Source: JAYWIG01 sp043789035 | Lineage (GTDB): Bacteria; Pseudomonadota; Gammaproteobacteria; Burkholderiales; Burkholderiaceae_E | Direction: 5' to 3' | Length of the DNA stretch: 8,331 nt | Assembly (NCBI GenBank): GCA_043789035.1 | Contig: JAYWIG010000291.1 | Span: 1 to 8,331, forward strand | In this document: positions 1-5,986 of the stretch, one piece after another | Layout of the letters: every line of letters starts with the position of its first letter | How positions within the stretch are numbered: position 1 is the first letter of the stretch | The notes under the pieces: generated by a model | Told to the model about the DNA's origin: nothing | What the model saw: only the letters and a program-made list of their open reading frames with translations | Database searches by the model: none | Program-made: the position numbers and the translations under genes

Positions 1-1479
1 AAACACGGGTATCGCTTCTTGCATCGCGGCAATGGCATACATCGGCAAGCTTGGGTTTTTAGGGTTGCCTAAGTTTGTTAAATGCACGCCGGGTTTGTAT
101 GACGGTTCGACCTCGCCTAGTGCTGTCGAAGCGGTTCCTTTTAAAAAGTCACCGACCAATTGTCCCGGCGCATCATAAGTAGATCGACCTAACAAATAGG
201 CATTAGTTTCTAGCGCGCGTTGAAACGCCATCCCGGCAAGCGGGTGCCCCATATCCCCAGGCCCGACTAGGGGTTTGCCGCTTGCATCGAAATCAAAATC
301 TTGCGGTTTAATGCCAACGACTATGCCCGCGTTGGCGTTGCGTTCGTTACGCGAATATTGGCTCATGCCATTGGTAACGACTCGTCCCTCTTCGGATGTA
401 GCCGCAACTACCGTGCCGCCAGGGCACATGCAAAAGCTATACACCGATCGACCATTTTTTGCGTGATGCACGAGTTTGTAATCGGCCGCACCAAGCTGCT
501 TATGGCCTGCGAATGGGCCGAAACGCGCGTCGTCGATGAGGCCCTGAGGGTGTTCGATTCGGAAACCAACCGAGAAGGGTTTTGCTTCGACGTAAACGCC
601 TTTGTCGAAAAGCATTTGAAAGGTATCACGAGCGCTATGGCCTATGGCTAAAACCACATGCTGCGCTGAAATGGTTTCTAAACCTTCGGGGCCTTGCACC
701 GTCACAGCGGTGAGTTTTTTATGGCTGTTCTGGGCTTCAAAGTGAAAATCAACCACTTGATGTGAAAATCGAAACTCGCCGCCTGAGCGAATAATTTCTT
801 CACGCAAAAACTCGACAACTTTGACTAGACGAAATGTGCCTACGTGAGGTTTACTCACATACATAATTTCTTCTGGCGCACCGCCACGAACCATGTCTTG
901 TAATACTTTGCGGCCGTGAAAAAGTGGGTCCTTTACTTGGCTCCACAATTTGCCATCTGAAAATGTACCGGCACCGCCTTCGCCAAACTGCACATTGCTT
1001 TCTGCTTTCAGCAAACGTTTACGCCAAAACCCCCAAGTATCTTTGGTGCGTTCACGCACGATTTTTCCGCGCTCTAAGATGATTGGTTTAAAGCCCATTT
1101 GCGCCAGCGTCAGTGCAGCGAATAAGCCGCAGGGGCCTGTGCCAATCACAACCGGGCGAATGAATTCTTTATCGGGTGCTTGGCAAACAAATTTGTATTC
1201 GGTATCGGGCGTTGGGCTGACGGTGCGCTTGGCCGTAACGGGTAGCTGCGAGGCGGCCAGTTGCACGCTTTCGAGTACTGCCGATTCGTTTCGTACGTCG
1301 ACATCTACCGAGTAGATAAAGTAAATGTTTGTTTTCTTACGCGCATCGAAGCCGCGCCGAAAAACCGCAATATTGACAATATCTTCGTGCGCAATTGACA
1401 GTGCTTTGGCAACGGCCTCTTTTAGTGCAAGGTCGTCGTGGTCTAGGGGAAGTGCGATGTCGGTGAGTCTGATAGTCAT
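1..1479 (-). CDS. FAD-dependent dehydrogenase of the uncharacterised COG2509 type, C-terminus cut by window edge
   Basis: My own reading gives an open frame of 493 codons from the ATG at 1477-1479 to the left edge, with no internal stop, so this is an intact gene that continues outside the window. The N-terminal part (about residues 1-60) is a small domain with FRRGFDARKK, typical of this family. A dinucleotide-binding loop follows: VIGTGPCGLFAAL at 111-123 (GxGPxG), ending in the acidic ILERG at 134-138. Later conserved-looking blocks are FGEGGAGTFSDGKL (165-178), VLAIGHSARDTF (276-287) and YSFCMCPGG (347-355). Family members usually run some 40 residues longer than what is visible. The substrate and role are not known for the family, and nothing here settles them. 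It lies 58 bases downstream of rpoH on the same strand and may be read from the same transcript. The start is chosen because MTIRLTDIALPLDH matches the family N-terminus; no Shine-Dalgarno sequence is visible, and the start codon sits in a hairpin. Confidence 0.88.
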   Translation of the reverse strand, partial: MTIRLTDIALPLDHDDLALKEAVAKALSIAHEDIVNIAVFRRGFDARKKTNIYFIYSVDVDVRNESAVLESVQLAASQLPVTAKRTVSPTPDTEYKFVCQAPDKEFIRPVVIGTGPCGLFAALTLAQMGFKPIILERGKIVRERTKDTWGFWRKRLLKAESNVQFGEGGAGTFSDGKLWSQVKDPLFHGRKVLQDMVRGGAPEEIMYVSKPHVGTFRLVKVVEFLREEIIRSGGEFRFSHQVVDFHFEAQNSHKKLTAVTVQGPEGLETISAQHVVLAIGHSARDTFQMLFDKGVYVEAKPFSVGFRIEHPQGLIDDARFGPFAGHKQLGAADYKLVHHAKNGRSVYSFCMCPGGTVVAATSEEGRVVTNGMSQYSRNERNANAGIVVGIKPQDFDFDASGKPLVGPGDMGHPLAGMAFQRALETNAYLLGRSTYDAPGQLVGDFLKGTASTALGEVEPSYKPGVHLTNLGNPKNPSLPMYAIAAMQEAIPVF

Positions 1480-1507
1480 GCTGGCTTAAATGGAACTAAG
1501 CCAGCAT
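1478..1507 (-). promoter_or_regulatory. Perfect 11-bp inverted repeat over the start codon of the FAD dehydrogenase
   Basis: The arms ATGCTGGCTTA (1478-1488) and TAAGCCAGCAT (1497-1507) are exact complements around an 8-base loop. In the minus-strand transcript the 3' arm includes the first two bases of the FAD dehydrogenase ATG and all of the place where a ribosome binding site would lie. No run of T follows in either direction, so it does not look like an intrinsic terminator. A translation-limiting hairpin or an operator between rpoH and its downstream gene are both possible; the function is inference. Confidence 0.55.
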
Positions 1508-1537
1508 TTAATCAGATAAGGAACCTAAGCAGAGAAT

Positions 1538-2434
1538 TTAGGCGAACTGCGCGAGTGCGCCCTTCATTTTCTTCAAAGCTTGAACTTCGATTTGACGGAT
1601 ACGTTCAGCCGACACGCCGAACTCACTGGCCAACTCATGCAACGTGCTTGAGCCGCCTTCGTCTTCGTCTTTTAACCACCGGGTTTCGATGATGCGACGG
1701 GCACGCGGATCAAGCGCTTCGAGTGCCTTGGTTAGGCCTGCACTGTGCAACTTGTCAGTCTCACGCGCTTCAAGCACTTCGGTCGGTTCGGCATTGCTGG
1801 CTTTCAAATAGGCGATAGGCGCGAAAGATTCTTCGCCGTCGTCGGTTTGCGATTCCAACATAATGTCGCCGCCACCTAAACGGGTTTCCATCTCAACCAC
1901 GTCGGATTTTTTAACGTTCAGCTTGAGCGCCATTTCTTCAATGGCTTTGGTCGTGAGCGTATGGGCATTGCCTTTTTCAGAGCGTAGGTTAAAGAACAAC
2001 TTACGCTGGGCTTTAGTGGTGGCAACTTTTACCAAGCGCCAGTTCTTCAAAATGTATTCGTGAATTTCAGCCTTAATCCAGTGCATCGCAAACGATACAA
2101 GGCGCACGCCACGCTCAGGGTCGAAGCGCTTTACTGCCTTCATCAAGCCGATGTTGCCTTCTTGGATTAAATCAGCATGTGGAAGCCCGTACCCAAGATA
2201 GCCACGTGCCACCGATACGACTAAGCGTAGGTGCGACATAACCATTTCGCGGGCAGCCGTGACATCACCGTCTTTTTGCAGGCGGGTGCCAAGCTCCGTC
2301 TCACGTTCTGGTGTGAGGAGAGGAATACGATTAACAGCCGAGATGTAAGCATCAATGTTTCCGAGCGGTGGCAGGGAAATCGACGGCAAATTGGATTGTG
2401 AGTTTTGGGCAATGCTCAAAGCCATGGACGACAT
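1538..2434 (-). CDS. rpoH: RNA polymerase sigma-32 factor (heat-shock sigma factor RpoH)
   Basis: A 298-residue protein, slightly longer than the roughly 284 residues of the E. coli protein. It directs RNA polymerase to heat-shock promoters controlling chaperones and proteases. Region 2 is clear: DLIQEGNIGLMKAVKRFDP at 88-106 (core binding) and VRLVSFAMHWIKAEIHEYIL at 110-129 (recognition of the -10 element). It is followed by the RpoH box QRKLFFNLR at 143-151, the signature that separates sigma-32 from other group 3 sigma factors. Region 4.2, LHELASEFGVSAERIRQIE at 265-283, is the helix-turn-helix for the -35 element. The ATG at 2434 is preferred over the one three codons later because AAAGG lies 8 bases before it. 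A perfect CIRCE site lies 54-80 bases upstream, which suggests HrcA control. No intrinsic terminator follows; the FAD dehydrogenase begins 58 bases on. Confidence 0.97.
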   Translation of the reverse strand: MSSMALSIAQNSQSNLPSISLPPLGNIDAYISAVNRIPLLTPERETELGTRLQKDGDVTAAREMVMSHLRLVVSVARGYLGYGLPHADLIQEGNIGLMKAVKRFDPERGVRLVSFAMHWIKAEIHEYILKNWRLVKVATTKAQRKLFFNLRSEKGNAHTLTTKAIEEMALKLNVKKSDVVEMETRLGGGDIMLESQTDDGEESFAPIAYLKASNAEPTEVLEARETDKLHSAGLTKALEALDPRARRIIETRWLKDEDEGGSSTLHELASEFGVSAERIRQIEVQALKKMKGALAQFA

Positions 2435-2442
2435 ATAACTAA

Positions 2443-2447
2443 CCTTT
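2443..2447 (-). promoter_or_regulatory. Ribosome binding site of rpoH
   Basis: AAAGG on the minus strand, 8 bases before the ATG at 2432-2434. It decides between this start and the in-frame ATG three codons later, for which the spacing would be 17 bases. Confidence 0.6.
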
Positions 2448-2484
2448 CTGGGTGCATTTCAATAAATTACTGCACTGCAACTAA

Positions 2485-2540
2485 AATTTAGCACTCTTTG
2501 GCCTAGAGTGCTAATAGCCTTTGTTAAACAAGTGGATAAA
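2485..2540 (-). promoter_or_regulatory. Candidate rpoH promoter region overlapping CIRCE
   Basis: Two weak sigma-70-like pairs can be read on the minus strand. One is TTTATC (2535-2540), an 18-base spacer, then TATTAG (2511-2516); this would start transcription inside CIRCE. The other is TTAGCA (2509-2514), an 18-base spacer, then TAAATT (2485-2490), in which the CIRCE arms themselves form the promoter elements. Both are poor to moderate matches, so only the general location is supported: either would place CIRCE where bound HrcA blocks polymerase. Confidence 0.3.
2488..2514 (-). promoter_or_regulatory. CIRCE operator (HrcA binding site) upstream of rpoH
   Basis: The arms TTAGCACTC (2488-2496) and GAGTGCTAA (2506-2514) are perfect complements separated by exactly 9 bases, identical to the CIRCE consensus TTAGCACTC-N9-GAGTGCTAA. 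CIRCE is the operator of HrcA, the repressor of groE and dnaK operons that is inactivated by heat stress. The site is 53 bases from the rpoH ATG and 145 bases from the gentisate dioxygenase ATG. Repression of rpoH is the natural reading, although a symmetrical site in a divergent region could touch both genes. The hrcA gene itself is not in the window. Confidence 0.93.
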
Positions 2541-2541
2541 C

Positions 2542-2570
2542 GGTAACTATTAGTAACTAATCGGGTAACC
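2542..2570. promoter_or_regulatory. Three GTAAC repeats with an embedded 13-bp palindrome; possible regulator site for the gentisate genes
   Basis: GTAAC occurs at 2543-2547, 2553-2557 and 2565-2569, in the same orientation and 10 and 12 bases apart, about one helical turn each. The middle copy forms the centre of a perfect palindrome, ATTAGTAACTAAT (2549-2561). An inverted copy, GTTAC, lies nearby at 2603-2607. Clustered, phased repeats about 90-120 bases before a catabolic gene are what a dimeric activator or repressor site would look like. No regulator gene is present in the window, so the family (LysR, MarR, IclR or other) cannot be named. Confidence 0.35.
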
Positions 2571-2629
2571 AAAAGTCGCTATTTCGATGTGCCTTTCAAA
2601 CTGTTACATTAACGAACCATTCAAATTTA

Positions 2630-2646
2630 CGAGGCAAATAGCCTCG
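2630..2646 (+). promoter_or_regulatory. Small perfect hairpin just before the gentisate dioxygenase ribosome binding site
   Basis: CGAGGC (2630-2635) and GCCTCG (2641-2646) pair perfectly around AAATA, ending 3 bases before the GGAG of the ribosome binding site. It leaves that site unpaired and so might protect the 5' end of the transcript or be a protein site. It could also be chance. Confidence 0.3.
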
Positions 2647-2649
2647 GTT

Positions 2650-2653
2650 GGAG
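2650..2653 (+). promoter_or_regulatory. Ribosome binding site of gentisate dioxygenase
   Basis: GGAG, 6 bases before the ATG at 2660. It fixes the start at that ATG; the in-frame TTG at 2648 overlaps this site and cannot be the start. Confidence 0.75.
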
Positions 2654-2659
2654 ACATTC

Positions 2660-3727
2660 ATGGACGCTAAAGTATCTGCCGAAACAGCACAACAGCAAGC
2701 ACGCGCCGATTACTACGAGCGCTTAGAACGACTAAATATGAAGCCTCTATGGGAAGTGCTTGCTAACTTAGTTCCTACCACGCCACATACTGATGTTCAG
2801 TCGGCTATTTGGCGCTGGGCTGACATCGCACCTTTCTTGACCGAATCTGGCGAGCTGATTACGGCGAAAGAAGCCGAACGAAGGGTGTTGGTTTTAGAAA
2901 ACCCCGGTCTGGCAGGGCAGCACACCTGCACCAACACGATGTATGCCGGCATGCAGCTGATCCGGCCCGGTGAAGTAGCCCCAGCTCACCGCCACACCCA
3001 ATCGGCATTGCGTTTCGTGGTTGACGGAGAGGGTGCCTACACAGCGGTGGATGGGGAGCGAGTGACGATGCGCCCCGGTGATTTCATCATTACCCCGAAA
3101 TGGACTTGGCATGATCATGGCAACCCCGGCGATAGCCCGGTGGTGTGGCTTGATGGTTTAGATGTCAATGTTGTGAAAATGTTGGGCGCTCAGTTTCGAG
3201 AGAATCTACATGAAGACGTACAAGGCGTAAGTCGACCGGAAGGACATGCGATGGCCAAATTCGGTAGCAACATGCTGCCGATGGGGTACGAGCCTAAAGA
3301 CGGGGTGTCGCCGATTTTTTGTTACCCCTATGATCAGTCTAAGGGCGCGTTGATGACCTTGGCTAGCCATGGTGCGCAAAGTATTCATCGCTGCCATGGC
3401 GTGAAGATGCAGTATATAAACCCTGCCACCGGTGGTGCACCAATTCCGACGATGGGAACGTTTTTGCAGCACTTGCCAAAAGGTTTCTCGGGCGCACCTT
3501 ATCGGTCGACCGATGCCAGCGTCTTTCATGTGGTGGAGGGTGAGGGGCGTATTGAGATTGAGGGCGTTGATAGCAAGAGTTTTAGCTTTATCGCGAAAGA
3601 TACCTTCGTTGTGCCTTCCTGGGCAAAGTATCGTTTGAGTTCATCTCAAGGTGCGGTTCTATTTAGTTTTTCTGATCGACCTATTCAACTTGCGCTGCAT
3701 TTGTGGCGCGAGTTGGAAGGCGAGTAA
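2660..3727 (+). CDS. gtdA: Gentisate 1,2-dioxygenase
   Basis: A 355-residue bicupin, the usual length for this enzyme. It opens the ring of gentisate (2,5-dihydroxybenzoate) with Fe(II) and oxygen to give maleylpyruvate, in the cytoplasm. The first cupin carries the diagnostic block PGEVAPAHRHTQSALRFVV (103-121), with iron ligands His110 and His112, then PGDFIITPKWTWHDHGN (139-155), with the third ligand His151. These positions correspond, with a constant offset of 6, to those I recall for the characterised E. coli O157 enzyme. The second cupin (about 235-335) contains SIHRCHGVKMQYINPATGG and looks like the usual non-catalytic copy. The start is the ATG with GGAG 6 bases before it. It is the first gene of a likely two-gene unit with the isomerase 18 bases downstream. 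Salicylate 1,2-dioxygenases are close relatives, but the partner gene favours gentisate. Confidence 0.94.
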   Translation: MDAKVSAETAQQQARADYYERLERLNMKPLWEVLANLVPTTPHTDVQSAIWRWADIAPFLTESGELITAKEAERRVLVLENPGLAGQHTCTNTMYAGMQLIRPGEVAPAHRHTQSALRFVVDGEGAYTAVDGERVTMRPGDFIITPKWTWHDHGNPGDSPVVWLDGLDVNVVKMLGAQFRENLHEDVQGVSRPEGHAMAKFGSNMLPMGYEPKDGVSPIFCYPYDQSKGALMTLASHGAQSIHRCHGVKMQYINPATGGAPIPTMGTFLQHLPKGFSGAPYRSTDASVFHVVEGEGRIEIEGVDSKSFSFIAKDTFVVPSWAKYRLSSSQGAVLFSFSDRPIQLALHLWRELEGE

Positions 3728-3745
3728 CCCTATCAATACATTTCC

Positions 3746-4381
3746 ATGAAGCTCTATACCTACTTTCGTAGTTCTGCCGCGTTTCGCGTTCGCATAGCCC
3801 TAAACCTCAAAGGTATTGCCTATGAGCCGCAAGTGGTTTGGTTGCCCGAAGGACAGCAAAAAAGCGATGCCTATCGCCAAATTAACCCCCAAAATTTAGT
3901 GCCTACCTTGATTGATGATGGTGAGCGTTTGAGCCAGTCGATGGCGATTATTGAGTACATCGATGAAACCCATCCCGAGCCTGCTTTGCTACCCAAAGAG
4001 CCGTTGCACAAGGCGCGTGTTCGGTCATTGTCGCAACTCATAGCATGCGATATTCATCCGATCAACAATTTGCGAATTTTGAAGTACTTGAAGTCTGAAT
4101 TGCATCAAGACCAAGCGACTATCGACACCTGGTATCGCCACTGGTGTGTAGAGGGTTTGAGCGCGTATGAGCGGCAATTAGAGGAATGGCAAACCGGCGA
4201 ATTTTCCTATGGCAGCGCGGTGACGATGGCCGATATTTGCTTGGTGCCGCAGGTGTTCAACGCAAAGCGCTTTGAGGTTGATATGCATCAATTCCCAAAG
4301 ACGCTGAGTGTGTTTAACCATGTCATGCAGATCCCCGCATTTGATATTGCGCAACCGAGCAAGCAGCCAGACGCGCAATAG
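3746..4381 (+). CDS. maiA: Zeta-class glutathione transferase, probable maleylpyruvate isomerase
   Basis: A 211-residue protein, normal for the maleylacetoacetate/maleylpyruvate isomerase family. It uses glutathione to isomerise a cis double bond. The thioredoxin-like N-domain has the zeta motif RSSAAFRVRIALNLKG (8-23), with Ser9/Ser10 at the glutathione site, the cis-proline VP at 52-53 and QS at 64-65. The all-helical C-domain has VTMADICLVPQVFNAKRF (159-176), with Arg175 near the position known to matter in NagL. Sequence alone does not separate the maleylacetoacetate enzyme (tyrosine breakdown) from the maleylpyruvate enzyme (nagL). The dioxygenase 18 bases upstream is specific for gentisate, so maleylpyruvate is the expected substrate. 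No clear Shine-Dalgarno sequence precedes the ATG, so translation may depend on the upstream gene. The expected next enzyme, fumarylpyruvate hydrolase, does not follow: a convergent gene ends 6 bases away. Confidence 0.9.
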   Translation: MKLYTYFRSSAAFRVRIALNLKGIAYEPQVVWLPEGQQKSDAYRQINPQNLVPTLIDDGERLSQSMAIIEYIDETHPEPALLPKEPLHKARVRSLSQLIACDIHPINNLRILKYLKSELHQDQATIDTWYRHWCVEGLSAYERQLEEWQTGEFSYGSAVTMADICLVPQVFNAKRFEVDMHQFPKTLSVFNHVMQIPAFDIAQPSKQPDAQ

Positions 4382-4387
4382 CAACTT

Positions 4388-5833
4388 TTACGGTCGAGTG
4401 CCTTCAAAGTAAGCCGAGGCTTTGGTAAAGGTATCTCTACCAACGATGCGCCCCATTGTTTTTCCAAACTCATTTCCGTTGGAAAAGTGAATGCCACCAT
4501 ACAGGCGCGATGCGCCCGCTTGATTTGCCGCATCAGTGAACGTGGCCCACGACAACCGAATTGGAGTTTTCGGGTAAGCCGGGTCAAACCCAACCTTGCC
4601 CGGTTCGATGAGGTATGAATCGCCGTAGTCGTCGCTACCGGTAAACTGCTTTAATACCTCGGCGGCTGCTGAGGAAAATGTACTGTGACCTGACGTAAAC
4701 TCAGCGAACGGTGGGGAAATGAAGGTACTTGGCTGTGCTGGGTTCCATTTTTCACCGGCCATTAAGCCAAAGCCCAAACCCTTGCCCAAGTAGCCAGTAA
4801 TTTGTTTGCCCGCATACATCGCGCGAATCGCCGTTACAGGCCGAGCACTATCGAAATTAACCTTCGTTTCCCAGCAGCAGATGCCAGCGTCTTTTAAGGC
4901 GTTGCCCAGGGCGAAGAACATCTTGATATCCTGCCCTAGAGTGTAGCCATATTTACGCGACATGACGCCCGCAATCATGCACCAAGTACCCGGTGGAGTC
5001 TCTGAAGTTGGCCCGTCCGCCCAAAAGTCGGCAATAGCAAGTTGCTCGTCCGTCAGGTTGGCGGTGATTTGTAAAATTTGGTCTACTTGATCTTGATAAG
5101 CTTTGGTGCCGAATTTCGGCAGCGCAATCGAAGGACGCAACGCTGCGCCATTGGCTACTGCAAACGGTCTTACTTTCCCCCAATGTGGAGCCATGAAGCC
5201 GGGTGTTTTTCCGTTAGAGAATGTCAATGGTTGCCAAGACTCAGGGTCGAGCTGGTTGGTCGCGGTATTCTTTGGCACATACCCAGTGTAATCCGCATAA
5301 GGTACAGGGTTTGCGGGAGTTAAGTCGCCTTGTGAATTCGAACCGTCGGTGCGATAGAAAGCAATCACGTTTTTTGCAGCCGCATTGCCAAAGCCCGCCG
5401 CTGATTGATCTAACGTGCTGGTGTTGGAAGGGTCATAGCCAAAACCCTTCATGGCTTCATCAAAAGTTGCTTTTTGCGCAGGAAAAAGTTCAACTAGAGC
5501 TGCATATGCTGCATACGCAATCGACGTTTCCGCAGAAACAGAGTTTTGTAAGGAAGCCGGAACGCGTTCAATCGCTCCAGGGATAGTGGCAACGGCCTTG
5601 GTGTCATAGGGTGCCCAAGCGTCGTACATTGCGGTGTACATTAAGGCAGCGCCACGCGCTACCATTGGTGGGCCTAATGTGCCTTTTCGGACTGCTTCTA
5701 GGTAAACTTCATTCCATAGCACTGTCGCAGTTGGTGATGATGTGTCATCACCGCAGGCTGCTAGGCCTCCGGCCACTACCGGCACGGTTACACCAAACTG
5801 AACAAACTTGCGTCGGGAAATAAGTGGTGTCAT
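4388..5833 (-). CDS. Vanadium-dependent haloperoxidase / PAP2-family exported protein with Tat signal and lipobox
   Basis: A 481-residue protein. The N-terminus has a twin-arginine motif, SRRKF (6-10), a hydrophobic stretch (11-24) and a lipobox LAAC ending at Cys27. Folded export by Tat and lipid anchoring are therefore expected, giving a periplasmic or membrane-attached enzyme. The C-terminal half carries the whole vanadate/phosphate pocket: Lys324 and Arg331 in KVNFDSARP (K-x6-RP), Ser381-Gly382-His383 in EFTSGHSTFSSA, and Arg443 and His449 in SRLYGGIH. Trp321 and Phe376 fall where fungal chloroperoxidase has Trp350 and Phe397, as I recall that enzyme. The aspartate of the PAP2 signature SRx5Hx3D is replaced by Gly453. 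Members either oxidise halides with hydrogen peroxide or act as acid phosphatases; the sequence does not decide. The start has AAGAG 8 bases before it. It lies 153 bases downstream of ftsY, past a likely terminator, so it probably has its own promoter. Confidence 0.87.
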   Translation of the reverse strand: MTPLISRRKFVQFGVTVPVVAGGLAACGDDTSSPTATVLWNEVYLEAVRKGTLGPPMVARGAALMYTAMYDAWAPYDTKAVATIPGAIERVPASLQNSVSAETSIAYAAYAALVELFPAQKATFDEAMKGFGYDPSNTSTLDQSAAGFGNAAAKNVIAFYRTDGSNSQGDLTPANPVPYADYTGYVPKNTATNQLDPESWQPLTFSNGKTPGFMAPHWGKVRPFAVANGAALRPSIALPKFGTKAYQDQVDQILQITANLTDEQLAIADFWADGPTSETPPGTWCMIAGVMSRKYGYTLGQDIKMFFALGNALKDAGICCWETKVNFDSARPVTAIRAMYAGKQITGYLGKGLGFGLMAGEKWNPAQPSTFISPPFAEFTSGHSTFSSAAAEVLKQFTGSDDYGDSYLIEPGKVGFDPAYPKTPIRLSWATFTDAANQAGASRLYGGIHFSNGNEFGKTMGRIVGRDTFTKASAYFEGTRP

Positions 5834-5930
5834 GGGTAATTCTCTTCGTTAGAAAGTAGCTCTTTAGCTGACTGGATACTTACTAATGATGTTAAAACTA
5901 AACATTTACCTTACCTGTAACGTATTTCGC

Positions 5931-5950
5931 AAAAATGACACCGTGTGTCA
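5931..5950 (-). terminator. Likely intrinsic terminator of ftsY
   Basis: In the minus-strand transcript TGACAC and GTGTCA pair perfectly around a 3-base loop, followed at once by five T residues. It lies 36 bases after the ftsY stop codon and about 100 bases before the haloperoxidase-like gene. The stem is short (6 bp), so termination may be partial. Confidence 0.55.
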
Positions 5951-5986
5951 GCCTCAGAAATGCGTTTATCGAATATTTTGTAAGGG

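Noticed and set aside
301..651. 116-codon open frame on the plus strand
   Set aside because: It lies wholly opposite the FAD dehydrogenase, whose protein shows clear family motifs; the plus-strand translation has no recognisable features and no ribosome binding site.
950..1315. 121-codon open frame on the plus strand
   Set aside because: It is antisense to the N-terminal and FAD-binding part of the dehydrogenase and has low-complexity composition typical of a shadow frame.
1478..1507. The 11-bp inverted repeat as a rho-independent terminator of rpoH
   Set aside because: No T-run follows the stem on either strand, and the stem runs into the next gene's start codon.
1496..1507. A three-codon leader ORF (ATG CTG GCT TAG, minus strand) in the hairpin
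   Set aside because: It is a by-product of the repeat containing ATG, and there is no ribosome binding site before it; too short to support as real.
2521..2531. Small palindrome TTGTT-A-AACAA beside the CIRCE element
   Set aside because: Five-base arms in AT-rich DNA are expected by chance, and the site matches no operator that I can name.
2648..2659. TTG at 2648 as the start of gentisate dioxygenase, adding four residues
   Set aside because: The TTG overlaps the GGAG ribosome binding site, which is well placed for the ATG at 2660.
3746..4381. Maleylacetoacetate isomerase of tyrosine/homogentisate breakdown as the main call
   Set aside because: The family cannot separate the two, but the neighbouring dioxygenase has gentisate, not homogentisate, dioxygenase motifs, so maleylpyruvate is the better substrate call.
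5221..5586. 121-codon open frame on the plus strand
   Set aside because: It is opposite the haloperoxidase-like gene and has no domain, signal or start-site support.
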